Source: WHSW01 sp963846565
Lineage (GTDB): Bacteria > Actinomycetota > Thermoleophilia > Solirubrobacterales > 70-9
Direction of reading: 5' to 3'
DNA: 64,000 bases
Assembly: GCA_963846565.1 (NCBI GenBank)
Contig: CAWJWL010000003.1
Span: forward strand, 682,001-746,000
Below, one piece after another: positions 34,727 through 42,710 of this stretch. Both the position numbers and the translations under genes were made by a program. A model generated the notes under the pieces. The model had not been told where the DNA came from, did no database searches, and was given only the letters and a program-made list of their open reading frames with translations. Position 1 is the first letter of the stretch, and the number at the start of each line of letters is the position of its first letter.

Positions 34727-37591
34727 TCAGGAGCGGGTGGAATGCGCCGAACCTGCCTGCACTGGTGCCAACGCGTCCGACAACTCGGTTCGGCCCGCGA
34801 TCTCGAGCTTCTGGTAACAGTGGCGCAGGTGGGTCTCGACGGTCTTCGGGGTGACGAAGAGCGACTGCGCGATCGCGCGGTTCGTCATCCCGCTCGCGGC
34901 GAGCTCGGCGACGCGACGCTCCGAGGGCGTCAGCGAGTCGGCGCCACTGAGGACAACGCTCCGCGGCCGCGCGCCGGTGGCCTCGAGCTCGACGCGCGCA
35001 CGCTGCTCGAGCGCGCTCGCGCCGCAGCTTTGAGCGATCTCCATCCCCGCGCGAAGCGGCCCGCGGGCGCCCTTGCGCTCGTTCGCGCGGCGAAGGGCGG
35101 CGCCAAGGTCGACGAGCGCCCGGGCGTGATCCAGTCGGAAGTCGGTGGCGGCGAGGATCTCGGCCGCCGCCCGCAGCATGGCGATTCCGGCACCGCCGTC
35201 GAGGACGCCGCGGACGTGAAGCGCGACGCCGATCAGCCGTTGGTTCTCGACCTCGCGGGCCCAGCGCTCCTCGGCCTCAGCCTTCTCCCGAGCCTCCTCG
35301 TCGCGACCGAGTGCGCGAAGTGCCAGGGCGACGTGCAGGCGCGGCGGCAGGAGATCGGCCCCCAAGGATCCGACGCCGTGGAACATCGCGGCCGCGGCGG
35401 CGAGGTCGGAGAGCGCCGCCTCCGCCTCGCCCTTGGCGAGCCGAAGCTTCGCTCGCGCGACCCAGGTGAAGCCGATCGGCCCGCTTTCGGGCAACTCGCC
35501 CCACAGACCACCCTCGGTGAGGATCCGTTCGGCGGCGACCAGATCGCCGGCCTCGAGTGCGAGGGTCGCTCGAATCCCGGCGACGACGTCGGGAACAACC
35601 GGGACGCCGTCGGCGGCCAGCCGTGCGGCCTCGTCGGCATCCATCGCGGCCGCGGCGATGTCGCCCCGGGCCAGGTGGACCGTGGCCTGGACAGTCAGCT
35701 CCGAGGTGAGCCCGAACATGGTCGCCCGGCGCCGCATTACCTCGCATGTGAGCTCCCCCGCCTTCAGCGCACGCTCCGTATCCCCGCAGATCGCGACTGA
35801 CATCGCCGCCACGCCGAGTGGCCTGCCGCGAGCCGCGGCGTCGCGGAGGCTGTCGTCGTCGCCGAGCGCCAAGAGCGCGTGGCGGCGAGCGTCCGCTGCG
35901 CCCATCCGTCCGAGAGCTCCGCCGAAGGCGAGCGCCGCGTGCGCCAACCGCCTCGCCAGCGAGCCACCGTCGATCCCCGCGGCAGCCTGCCGCAGGCTGT
36001 CGAAGGGTTTGGCGTAGGCGTCCTCGTAGCCTCCGATTCCGGCGCGGATGATCGCGGACCGCAGGGCGAGCTCGGTCTCGCGATCGCGCCCCGCGACCTC
36101 GGCGATCGACTCCGTGGTCAGCGCGAGCATCTCCTCAATCCGCCCGCGGATCACCAGCGACGGCCCGACCTCCTCGGTCACCCAGGCGCGGAACTCCGGG
36201 TCGTCCGAGGCGTCGCGGGCGCGCTTCAGCCACTCGATCCCCTCCTCGTCTCCGCCGCGGATCAGCGCCGAACCGAGGAGCCGCATCAGCCCGGTACGGT
36301 CGGGGCCGCTGACCCGCTCCTCGAGGGCGCGGCGGACGAAGGAGGCCGCGGGCCCCGGGGCGCCGCGCGACAGCGCCTGCTCGGCGGCGCCGTGGAGGCC
36401 ATCGACCACCCATTTCCCCTCGACGGAATGTGTCTGAAGGAGGTGGGCGGCGACGACGCCCGGGTCACCGCGTTCGAGGTGGTGAAGGTGGGCCGCGGCG
36501 CCGTGCAACTCCTCGCGCCGGGGCGCAGTCATCGCCGCTTCGACCGCGGTGCGAAGCACTGGATGGCTGAAGCCCAGCGGGCTGGCATCGGCGAGGACCC
36601 CAGCCGTCACGAGGGCGTCGGCGGCCCCGGTCGCGGCCTCTGTCGGGACGCCCGCAGCGGCGGCGACCCGCCGCACGTCCGCGTGTGGCTCGAGGATCGC
36701 GACCGCTTGCGCGATGTCGGCGGTCTCCGGCCCGAGCCGGCCGATCCTGCCGAGCAATCGCTCCGCGACTCCGCGCCCGCCGATCTCCTCGACGCGCGCC
36801 GACTCCCGCGCGGTCGGCGCGACACCTTCGAGCCTCAACGCCTGGCAGAGCTCGGACAGGAGCAGCGGGTTGCCGCCGGTCGCGTGATGGCAGGCGCCGC
36901 AGAATGCGGGCTCGGCGTCGGGACCGAGCCGATCGCGCAAGTAGTCGACCGTCGCGTCGAGCGAGAGCGGGCTCGGGCGCAGGCGCCGAGTCACTGGCTC
37001 GCTTCGAATCTCGCGCAACGTCCCCTCGGGCGTGTCGGGCTCGCCCGTTCGCACGGTTGCGATCACAACCACGGGGATCTCCGAGATCCGTCCCGCGAGG
37101 TAGTGGAGAAAGCGGAGCGACCCCGCGTCCGCCCACTGAGCATCGTCGACGGCGAGCAGCAGCGGCTGGGTCAGGGCAAGGTTGGCGCAGAGCCAGTGAA
37201 GGCCGTGGAGGAGCGAGAAGCCGGCGGCCGTCGTTGCGAAGTCTCCTTCCGCTCGCGGCGCATCGAGCAACTCGGCTGCGAGTGAGGCGGCTCCGGAGAG
37301 CGCCTCGGCACGGGCGTCGGCGTCGAGCTCCGCGAGCGGGGCCTGAAACAGCTGCCGCACGACGCCGTAGCCGTATTCGCGCTCGAGCTCCGAGGCTCGC
37401 GCGGCGAGCGCGGTCAGCCCGGCCTCGGCGGCGGTCAGCCGCGAAGCCTGCAGAAGCTCGGTCTTCCCCACCCCCGCCTCGCCCTCGATCAGGACCACCG
37501 ATCCGGCGCCAGACGCGGCCGCCCCGACGGCGTCGCCGATCAGCTCCAGATCGGCGGAGCGCTCCAGCAGCGACGTCGCCCCGCCCGGCAC
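34727..37591 (-). CDS. Large ATP-binding LuxR-family (LAL-type) regulator
   Basis: About 954 residues. The N-terminal AAA/STAND ATPase has Walker A IEGEAGVGKTELLQ and Walker B LLLAVDDAQWADAGS. A long helical TPR-like middle follows. The C-terminal LuxR HTH is LTPSERRVAELAASGMTNRA then VTPKTVETHLRHCYQKLEI. It would respond to an unknown ligand in an ATP-dependent way. I start at GTG 37591, 17 bp after the SnoaL-like stop; the open frame runs further upstream only as a shadow. Three minus-strand genes (47 aa, SnoaL-like, regulator) form a likely operon. Confidence 0.88.
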   Translation of the reverse strand: MPGGATSLLERSADLELIGDAVGAAASGAGSVVLIEGEAGVGKTELLQASRLTAAEAGLTALAARASELEREYGYGVVRQLFQAPLAELDADARAEALSGAASLAAELLDAPRAEGDFATTAAGFSLLHGLHWLCANLALTQPLLLAVDDAQWADAGSLRFLHYLAGRISEIPVVVIATVRTGEPDTPEGTLREIRSEPVTRRLRPSPLSLDATVDYLRDRLGPDAEPAFCGACHHATGGNPLLLSELCQALRLEGVAPTARESARVEEIGGRGVAERLLGRIGRLGPETADIAQAVAILEPHADVRRVAAAAGVPTEAATGAADALVTAGVLADASPLGFSHPVLRTAVEAAMTAPRREELHGAAAHLHHLERGDPGVVAAHLLQTHSVEGKWVVDGLHGAAEQALSRGAPGPAASFVRRALEERVSGPDRTGLMRLLGSALIRGGDEEGIEWLKRARDASDDPEFRAWVTEEVGPSLVIRGRIEEMLALTTESIAEVAGRDRETELALRSAIIRAGIGGYEDAYAKPFDSLRQAAAGIDGGSLARRLAHAALAFGGALGRMGAADARRHALLALGDDDSLRDAAARGRPLGVAAMSVAICGDTERALKAGELTCEVMRRRATMFGLTSELTVQATVHLARGDIAAAAMDADEAARLAADGVPVVPDVVAGIRATLALEAGDLVAAERILTEGGLWGELPESGPIGFTWVARAKLRLAKGEAEAALSDLAAAAAMFHGVGSLGADLLPPRLHVALALRALGRDEEAREKAEAEERWAREVENQRLIGVALHVRGVLDGGAGIAMLRAAAEILAATDFRLDHARALVDLGAALRRANERKGARGPLRAGMEIAQSCGASALEQRARVELEATGARPRSVVLSGADSLTPSERRVAELAASGMTNRAIAQSLFVTPKTVETHLRHCYQKLEIAGRTELSDALAPVQAGSAHSTRS

Positions 37592-37608
37592 GGAGGAAAC
37601 GTATGCGA

Positions 37609-38010
37609 TCAGTCGCGCGACGCCAAGACGCCGATCGCGCGCAACGCCTCGTCGGGGGTCTCGAACGGCTCCCACGACCGAATCAGGCCATCCTCGACGC
37701 TCATGACCGCGGCGCCGTCCACCCGCTCAGCCACCTCGCCGGTCTCCTTCCAGGTGAAGGAGAGCTGACCGACCCAGACGACCCCCTTGTCCATCACCAG
37801 AAGGCGCCCCTCCTCAACGTGGAGGTCGAGATGATCGAACGGCGTCCTCAGCCACTGTGCCGCTTCGCGGCGCCCACGCCTGATCCCGCGGCGGGTGCGC
37901 AGCTCCACGTCGTCCGAGAGCACGGCGACGAAGTCGTGGAGGTCGCGTCGGTTGAACGCGTCGGCGAACGAGCGCGCGAGCGCGGCGTTGTGCTCGTAGG
38001 CGCCGTTCAT
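37609..38010 (-). CDS. SnoaL-like (NTF2-fold) protein
   Basis: 133 residues. NTF2-fold layout: AALARSFADAFNRRDLHDFV, LSDDVELRTRRGIRRGRREA, a LHVEEGRLLVMDKGVVWVGQ strand pair, and a C-terminal WEPFETPDEALRAIG. It lacks the MSEENVE/ALEAAGLSE ends of the plus-strand family. Its ATG overlaps the stop of the 47-residue gene upstream (ATGA). It lies just upstream of the LuxR-type regulator, so it may bind the same signal; that is inference. Confidence 0.8.
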   Translation of the reverse strand: MNGAYEHNAALARSFADAFNRRDLHDFVAVLSDDVELRTRRGIRRGRREAAQWLRTPFDHLDLHVEEGRLLVMDKGVVWVGQLSFTWKETGEVAERVDGAAVMSVEDGLIRSWEPFETPDEALRAIGVLASRD

Positions 38011-38150
38011 CGCCGGCCCCGCTTCCGCCCCGCCGTCTCGTCGGCTCTGTCGAGGACCCGCGCGACCTGGAGATCGGCGAGCACTTGTCCGCCGAGCAGG
38101 GTGCCGGTCTCGGCGAGCACCCGCAGCGACGCGATCAGGTAACGGGACAT
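38007..38150 (-). CDS. 47-residue small protein upstream of the SnoaL/LuxR genes
   Basis: It begins MSRYLIASLRVLAETGTLLG at ATG 38150, with an exceptionally strong ribosome site (GAGGAGGAA) 5 nt upstream. Its stop overlaps the next start (ATGA), which supports translation. The sequence is an amphipathic helix followed by a basic tail (GRKRGRR). Family unknown. It is the first gene of the operon that leads to the LAL regulator, so it could be a leader peptide or a small partner protein. Confidence 0.65.
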   Translation of the reverse strand: MSRYLIASLRVLAETGTLLGGQVLADLQVARVLDRADETAGRKRGRR

Positions 38151-38239
38151 GGCTTTCCTCCTCGTGGCGACCAACATGACGCCGTGACGCTCGCCCAACT
38201 CGGGGTGCTTCGCATCAGGGGGTCACCCTGAATCTGCCG

Positions 38240-38452
38240 ATGCGGTGCGTAACGGTGATCAGCTTCAGGCGGGAACGGGGTCCCGAATTGGTCGTGGCGA
38301 CGTGCATCGGCCGGGCGCGAGGTCGCGCGGGCGGGGCCGCGATTGAGCGGCTAATGGTGCACGCCGCCAAGTTTCGGAACGGAAAGTGCGTGTGGTGGCG
38401 AACGTTCTTGACTCGCGACGAAGCCCTCGAAGCAGCCGGGCTGTCGGAGTAG
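38240..38452 (+). pseudogene. 5'-truncated SnoaL-like gene
   Basis: The 70-codon frame ends KFRNGKCVWWRTFLTRDEAL then EAAGLSE, the exact second half of the MSEENVE family. The first half is missing, and the beginning (MRCVTVISFRRERGPELVVA) joins the family pattern only from ERGPELVVAT. No ribosome site or promoter element precedes it. It is the left end of the plus-strand SnoaL-like array. Confidence 0.75.
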
Positions 38453-38461
38453 CGAGATACT
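38453..38461 (+). promoter_or_regulatory. Conserved CGAGATACT element
   Basis: It starts directly after the stop codon of the truncated copy and lies 9 nt before the ATG at 38471, with no Shine-Dalgarno between. It matches three other sites in the window and is a candidate -10 box of a leaderless promoter. Confidence 0.6.
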
Positions 38462-38470
38462 GCGCGGGCG

Positions 38471-38851
38471 ATGTCGGAGGAAAATGTGGAGGTGGTGCGG
38501 CGCATCTACGACGCTTGGGACCGGGAGGAGTCGGCAAGTGCCTTCATCGCCGCTGATGTCGAGTACGTGAACCCGAGCTACGCGGTGGAGCCGGGCACTC
38601 GCTACGGCCGCAAGAGCTTCGCCGTCGTACGCGACACGTACGGGGACTTCGAGATCGAGGTCGAGCGCATCATCGATGCAGGCGATGAGACCGTCGTCCT
38701 CGCTCATTACACCGCGTCCGGTGCGGTGAGCGGCGTACCCGTCGGGGGCGAGCACGGCTACGTGTGGACCGTCCGAGATGGATTGGCGGTGCGGTTTCAG
38801 TGGTTTCAAAGTCACCGGGAGGCCCTCGAAGCCGCCGGGGCGTCGGAGTAG
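38471..38851 (+). CDS. SnoaL-like (NTF2-fold) protein
   Basis: 126 residues, opening MSEENVEVVRRIYDAWDREE and closing REALEAAGASE. Middle motifs: FIAADVEYVNPSYAVEPGTR, YGDFEIEVERIIDAGDETVV and YVWTVRDGLAVRFQWFQSH. Intact family member in the array, probably expressed as a leaderless mRNA from the element at 38453. Ligand or reaction unknown; many relatives in Thermoleophilia are of the same size. Confidence 0.88.
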   Translation: MSEENVEVVRRIYDAWDREESASAFIAADVEYVNPSYAVEPGTRYGRKSFAVVRDTYGDFEIEVERIIDAGDETVVLAHYTASGAVSGVPVGGEHGYVWTVRDGLAVRFQWFQSHREALEAAGASE

Positions 38852-38854
38852 GCG

Positions 38855-39259
38855 ATGTCGGAGGAGAACGTGGAGATGGTGCGCGCCTGGTTTGAGGTCT
38901 GGAACGCACCTGACGGTGACCTGGACGAACTCAGGCGGTTCTTCGACCCGGCCGTGGTGGTCATTCCCCCAGACGGATGGCCAGAGGGACCAGCGCGGGG
39001 CATCGACGCTTGGAAACGCCAGGCCGAATCGCTGCGGAAGACCTGGGCGCAGGCGCGGATGGAAATCGACGAGATTTACGCTGCAGGCGACGACCGAGTC
39101 GTAAGCCACATGCGGTACCTCACGCACGGCAACGACGACAGCATCGCCTTCGAAACACAGATCTCGGCAGTGTTCTTCTTCACCGAGCGTCGGGTCACGC
39201 GGGCGCTTTACTTCTGGGACAAGGCTGAGGCCCTCGAAGCCACCGGGTTGTCGGAGTAG
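38855..39259 (+). CDS. SnoaL-like (NTF2-fold) protein
   Basis: 134 residues, opening MSEENVEMVRAWFEVWNAPD and closing ALEATGLSE. Middle: RRFFDPAVVVIPPDGWPEGP, MEIDEIYAAGDDRVVSHMRY. Its ATG is only 3 bases after the stop of the previous copy and has no promoter element of its own, so it is probably translated by coupling with that gene. The sequence shows tandem-duplicate arrangement but substantial divergence in the middle. Confidence 0.87.
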   Translation: MSEENVEMVRAWFEVWNAPDGDLDELRRFFDPAVVVIPPDGWPEGPARGIDAWKRQAESLRKTWAQARMEIDEIYAAGDDRVVSHMRYLTHGNDDSIAFETQISAVFFFTERRVTRALYFWDKAEALEATGLSE

Positions 39260-39261
39260 CC

Positions 39262-39438
39262 ATGTCGGCCGAGAACACTCGGCCGGAGCCTGGGCGTGGC
39301 GCTGTGGGCCGCCGCTTCGAACGCAAAGCCCTCCAGGCGGAGGGCTCGAGCGTCGTACCGACGGCAATAGCGGGATCCGGACCCCCGCCGAATGCGGCCC
39401 GCCCCCACGCGGCGCCCTGGGATGGATCCGGTGAGTAG
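39262..39438 (+). pseudogene. Internally deleted SnoaL-like copy
   Basis: It begins 2 bases after the previous stop with MSAENTRPEPG, then jumps to FERKALQAEGSS, which corresponds to the family's C-terminal ALEAAGLSE. About 90 central codons are absent, and the frame then runs on into unrelated Pro/Ala codons to a stop at 39438. It keeps the tandem spacing of a third copy. Confidence 0.65.
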
Positions 39439-39488
39439 TCCGCGGCTTGACAACTGGACGACCATCAAAGAGAAAGCGCAACATTCCG

Positions 39489-39497
39489 CGAGATACT
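39489..39497 (+). promoter_or_regulatory. Conserved CGAGATACT element before a broken copy
   Basis: The 9-mer lies 8 nt before the ATG of the truncated copy at 39506. It shows that the promoter element was copied with the gene, and that it may still drive transcription toward the RCC1-type gene. Confidence 0.55.
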
Positions 39498-39505
39498 GCG
39501 GGGCG

Positions 39506-39613
39506 ATGTCGAAGGAGAACGTCGAGATCGTGCAGCGTGTTTACGCCGAGTGGGGAACGGGCGACTTGAGGGCCGGGACGGAACAGCAACCGCGACCCGG
39601 ACCGCAGCGATAG
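39506..39613 (+). pseudogene. 3'-truncated SnoaL-like copy
   Basis: It encodes MSKENVEIVQRVYAEWGTGD and then leaves the family, ending at a stop after 35 codons. Only the first alpha-helix of the NTF2 fold remains. The following 190 bp up to the RCC1-type start hold no recognisable gene; a frame open across them is not supported by a ribosome site. Confidence 0.7.
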
Positions 39614-39804
39614 AGCGGGGATCGGCGCATAGGCCAAAGGTAGGCTCGCAAGCGATGGCCGCGCTCGCCGCGGCCGGACCGAGGGAAGGGCTACGTGACG
39701 CTCGTCGCGCCCTCCGAGCGGGCTCGGCCACCGGCGAGGTTTGGAGAATTGGCGGCCTAGCTGTACGGTGGACCGCGACCACCTCAAAGCGCATCGGGGG
39801 CAAA

Positions 39805-41307
39805 ATGATGGATGGCGGCGGGGCACGAGGGACGCTCTCGGGTGTGAAGGTCGATGCCGGTGTGCAGGTCGCAGCCGGGCGAGCATCCCGGAAGGACCCT
39901 CCTACGCGCAGCCGGGCTCGGCGCTCCCGCAGGGCCGCGGCACTCGCCGTCGCGGGCCTCGCGGCGGGGACGGCAGCGCTCCTGCAGCTCGGCGCCGCCT
40001 CCGCGGCCCCTCCCTCCGTGAGCCTCATCTCCTGGGGCTCTGACAACCTCGGCCAGGTCTCGGGCACCCCGGCCGGCACCGACTTCGTCTCCGTCTCCGC
40101 CGGCAACTTCCACAGCGTCGCGCTGAAGAGCGACGGCAGCCTCGTTTCCTGGGGCGGTGACCTCTCCGGCCAGGTCTCGGGCACCCCGACCGGCGCCGGC
40201 TTCGCCGCCAGCTCCGCCGGCGGCTCCCACAGCGTCGCGGTGAAGAGCGACGGCAGCCTCGTTTCCTGGGGCAGTAACGGCTTCAGCCAGGTCTCGAGGA
40301 CCCCGATCGTCACCGGCTTCACCGCCGCCTCCGGTGGCCAGACCCACAGCGTCGCGCTGAAGAGCAGCGGCCGCCTCGTTTCCTGGGGCGATGACGCTGA
40401 CGGCGAGGTCTCGGACACCCCGAGCGGCACCGGCTTCACCGCCGCCTCCGCCGGCGAGTACTACAGCGTCGCGCTGAGGAGCGACGGCAGCCTCGTCTCC
40501 TGGGGCTTTGACGCTGACGGCCAGGTCTCGGACACCCCGAGCGGCACCGGCTTCACCGCCGTCTCCGCCGGCAGCGGCCACAGCGTCGCGCTGAAGACCG
40601 ACGGCAGCATCGTCTCCTGGGGCGCTGACGACTCCGGCGTGGTCTCGGATACCCCGACCGGCACCAACTTCGCCGCCGTCTCCGCCGGTTACATCCACAG
40701 CGTCGCGCTGAAGACCGACGGCACCATCGTCTCTTGGGGCGGGAACGGCAGCGGCTTGGTCTCGGACACCCCGAGCGGCACCGGCTTCACCGCGGTCGAG
40801 GCCGGCGGCTTCCACAGCGTGGCGATCGGCGCCGATCTCGACGGCGACGGCGTTGCGAACGACGCCGACAACTGCATCCACACCGTCAACGCCGCTCAGC
40901 AGGACACCGACGGCGATGGGCTCGGCGACGCCTGCGATCCGGACATCGACGACGACGGGAATCTCAACGGCACCGACAAGTGCAAAACGATCGTTGGCCA
41001 CGGAAACCCGAGGGGATGCCCGTCGGCGGCAGCGACGGTTTCGCTCAGCTTCAACGCCGGAGAGCTGAGCGGCGACGTCGGTTCCTCCGTGCCCGCCTGC
41101 ATCGGCGGCCGCAAGATCCCCCTCTGGCGAGTGCGGCCAGGCCACCCCAACGAGCTCGTCGACACTTTCTCGAGCGACGGCGCCGGCCATTTCAGCGGCA
41201 CGGTCCCGGCCGACGGCGAGCAGTACTACGTCAGCCTGCGGAGGGTGAACGTCGCGAATTCCAACTACTGCGAGTTGGCGCGCTCGCCGGTCGTCACGGC
41301 GAACTAG
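39805..41307 (+). CDS. Secreted RCC1-type beta-propeller with calcium-binding TSP3 repeats
   Basis: About 500 residues from ATG 39805 (a second ATG follows directly). A long basic N-region and the segment AALAVAGLAAGTAALLQLGA ending ASA form the export signal. Seven exact 39-residue RCC1-like blades follow, typified by HSVALKSDGSLVSWG. Next come thrombospondin type-3 motifs (DLDGDGVANDADNC, DTDGDGLGDACDPD), which bind calcium. A C-terminal beta domain of about 110 residues with a Cys pair closes the protein. It is a likely surface or extracellular binding protein; partner unknown. Confidence 0.85.
   Translation: MMDGGGARGTLSGVKVDAGVQVAAGRASRKDPPTRSRARRSRRAAALAVAGLAAGTAALLQLGAASAAPPSVSLISWGSDNLGQVSGTPAGTDFVSVSAGNFHSVALKSDGSLVSWGGDLSGQVSGTPTGAGFAASSAGGSHSVAVKSDGSLVSWGSNGFSQVSRTPIVTGFTAASGGQTHSVALKSSGRLVSWGDDADGEVSDTPSGTGFTAASAGEYYSVALRSDGSLVSWGFDADGQVSDTPSGTGFTAVSAGSGHSVALKTDGSIVSWGADDSGVVSDTPTGTNFAAVSAGYIHSVALKTDGTIVSWGGNGSGLVSDTPSGTGFTAVEAGGFHSVAIGADLDGDGVANDADNCIHTVNAAQQDTDGDGLGDACDPDIDDDGNLNGTDKCKTIVGHGNPRGCPSAAATVSLSFNAGELSGDVGSSVPACIGGRKIPLWRVRPGHPNELVDTFSSDGAGHFSGTVPADGEQYYVSLRRVNVANSNYCELARSPVVTAN
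40030..40848 (+). repeat. Seven tandem 117-bp units inside the RCC1-type gene
   Basis: The anchor CACAGCGTCGC (TACAGC in one unit) recurs at 40111, 40228, 40345, 40462, 40579, 40696 and 40813, always exactly 117 bp apart. Each unit codes one 39-residue blade. The units are strongly similar in DNA and have no indels, which points to recent duplication or gene conversion within the array. The seventh unit decays at its end. Confidence 0.92.
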
Positions 41308-41329
41308 GAGACGATGGCGCTGGCGCCGA

Positions 41330-41460
41330 CAAGCCGGCGATCGACGCCGGCGAGGCGGCCGGGCATGACCAGCGCGGTCAGACGCGGCGGGTGAACTTCC
41401 TCGCCGGAAGACAACGCCCCCGGGACCATCGGCGCCGACATCGGCGCCTATGAGCATCAG
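41330..41460 (+). pseudogene. Relic of a choice-of-anchor/beta-helix surface protein C-terminus
   Basis: In one frame the sequence reads KPAIDAGEAAGHDQRGQTRR and then, in another frame, ADIGAYEHQG. The order AIDAG ... DQRG ... R ... DIGAYE is the characteristic end of secreted parallel-beta-helix proteins. A frame change and missing residues between the two parts mark it as decayed. The rest of the gap up to 41663 shows nothing recognisable. Confidence 0.5.
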
Positions 41461-41663
41461 GGGCCGCGCTGTCACGGCATGGCGTCGGCCGCAATGACCG
41501 CTGGTTCGACGATCACCACTGGTCGGCGGCCCCGCCACGTGCGCGGAAATGGCCCACGTAGAGGCGGACTTTGTCCTCCATATATTCGGCTCAAACTGCC
41601 GAACGAACGCTTCCGCCCGAGCAGTATCGCTTAGGACAAGAAGGGCTACTTCGCGTGCATGCG

Positions 41664-41672
41664 CGAGATACT
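41664..41672 (+). promoter_or_regulatory. Conserved CGAGATACT element
   Basis: It lies 9 nt before the ATG at 41682, with no Shine-Dalgarno between them. Fourth occurrence of the element, again directly ahead of a SnoaL-like gene; candidate -10 box of a leaderless promoter. Confidence 0.6.
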
Positions 41673-41681
41673 GCGCGTGCG

Positions 41682-42086
41682 ATGTCGGAGGAGAACGTGG
41701 AGGCGCTGCGCCCGATCTACGGCGCATGGGCGCTGGGAGACTTCCGAGCGTCGGCAGACTCGGATCTCTATGACCCGGCACTCGTATGGGTCCTCTCCGA
41801 GGAGTTTCCCAACCCTGGCGAATATCGCGGGCTCGATGCGACGAGAAGGGCTTTCACGGAATGGCTGCGCGCGTGGTCGCATTGGCGTATCGAGGCCGAG
41901 CGTTACGTCGATCACGGCGACCGGGTTGTCGTGCTCACCCACTTCCACGGGCGCGGTCGCGATAGTGGCGCTCTGATCGACGGGCGCGGCGCCGACCTGT
42001 GGACCTTTCGCGACGGGCGAGTGGTGCGTCAGGAAGTCTGGTTGGATCGCCGGAAGGCCCTCGAAGCCGCCGGCCTGCCGGAGTAG
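41682..42086 (+). CDS. SnoaL-like (NTF2-fold) protein
   Basis: 134 residues, opening MSEENVEALRPIYGAWALGD and closing KALEAAGLPE. Middle: DPALVWVLSEEFPNPGEYRG, HWRIEAERYVDHGDRVVVLT and LWTFRDGRVVRQEVWLDRR. It is the right-hand intact member of the array, separated from the others by the RCC1-type gene and a relic. The promoter element and both protein ends are conserved with the 38.4-kb copies. Confidence 0.88.
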   Translation: MSEENVEALRPIYGAWALGDFRASADSDLYDPALVWVLSEEFPNPGEYRGLDATRRAFTEWLRAWSHWRIEAERYVDHGDRVVVLTHFHGRGRDSGALIDGRGADLWTFRDGRVVRQEVWLDRRKALEAAGLPE

Positions 42087-42165
42087 CGCGAGAAGTATCC
42101 CTTCGGACTGCCATGAAGAAGGGCAGTCCAAAGCGCAACCTTTTCCAAAGCTCGATTCGTCCTTG

Positions 42166-42645
42166 CTATTGAGATGGGTCGTCCTTTAGCCGATCGAGGA
42201 GCCCCGCCAGCGTCACCAGCTCCTCGCTGGTGAAGCGATCGGCGAAGTGCCGACGCACCCCGGTGCGGTGAAACTCGCTCACGCGCTCGAAGAACTGCCG
42301 CCCCTCGGCGGTCAGGGTGGCCTCGATGCTCCGACCGTCCCCGGTAGAGCGCTCGCGGCGCACCCAACCGGCGCGTTCGAGCCGGTCAACCCGGCGCGAC
42401 AGACCGCTCGCGCTCAGGATGACCGCCGTGGCGAGATCGCACATTCGCTGCCTTTCACCGGGCGCGTGAGCAAGAGTCGCCAGCACGTCGAAGTCGCCGC
42501 CGCTGAGGCCGTAGGCGTCATGCATCTCCTCATCGAGCACGCGAGCCAGGCGAGAGTTGGACACGATCAGCCCGCGCCACGCTGCCATCCCAGCTGAATT
42601 ACGGGGCAGGGGCTTGTCGGTGGGTGTCGCGGTGCGGGGGTTCAT
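42166..42645 (-). CDS. MarR-family transcriptional regulator
   Basis: 159 residues from ATG 42645. The winged HTH reads GLSGGDFDVLATLAHAPGER, then CDLATAVILSASGLSRRVDR, LERAGWVRRERSTGDGRS and ATLTAEGRQFFERV, the standard MarR order. Its start is 85 bp from that of the divergent yceI, with two palindromes between, so it probably represses yceI and itself in response to a small phenolic or oxidant signal (family-level knowledge). Confidence 0.88.
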   Translation of the reverse strand: MNPRTATPTDKPLPRNSAGMAAWRGLIVSNSRLARVLDEEMHDAYGLSGGDFDVLATLAHAPGERQRMCDLATAVILSASGLSRRVDRLERAGWVRRERSTGDGRSIEATLTAEGRQFFERVSEFHRTGVRRHFADRFTSEELVTLAGLLDRLKDDPSQ

Positions 42646-42665
42646 GGGCTGAAGTGTAGCCGCAT

Positions 42666-42683
42666 TGCTTGCGTGCGCAAGCA
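42666..42683. promoter_or_regulatory. Perfect inverted repeat TGCTTGCG-TG-CGCAAGCA, probable MarR operator
   Basis: Eight-base arms around a 2-base centre form a perfect inverted repeat close to the marR start. The size and symmetry suit a MarR dimer. It shares the TTGCTTGCG half-site with the second palindrome. Confidence 0.7.
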
Positions 42684-42690
42684 TGTGTTA

Positions 42691-42710
42691 TATTGCTTGC
42701 GCACGCAATA
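42691..42710. promoter_or_regulatory. Imperfect inverted repeat TATTGCTTGC/GCACGCAATA, second MarR-type site
   Basis: A 20-bp palindrome with one mismatch per arm, 7 bp from the first site and 20 bp ahead of the yceI start. Two close operators suggest cooperative repression of the marR and yceI promoters. Confidence 0.65.

Noticed and set aside
40030..40848. Regular repeats as a possible CRISPR array
   Set aside because: Period is 117 bp, units are continuous and coding, with no unique spacers.
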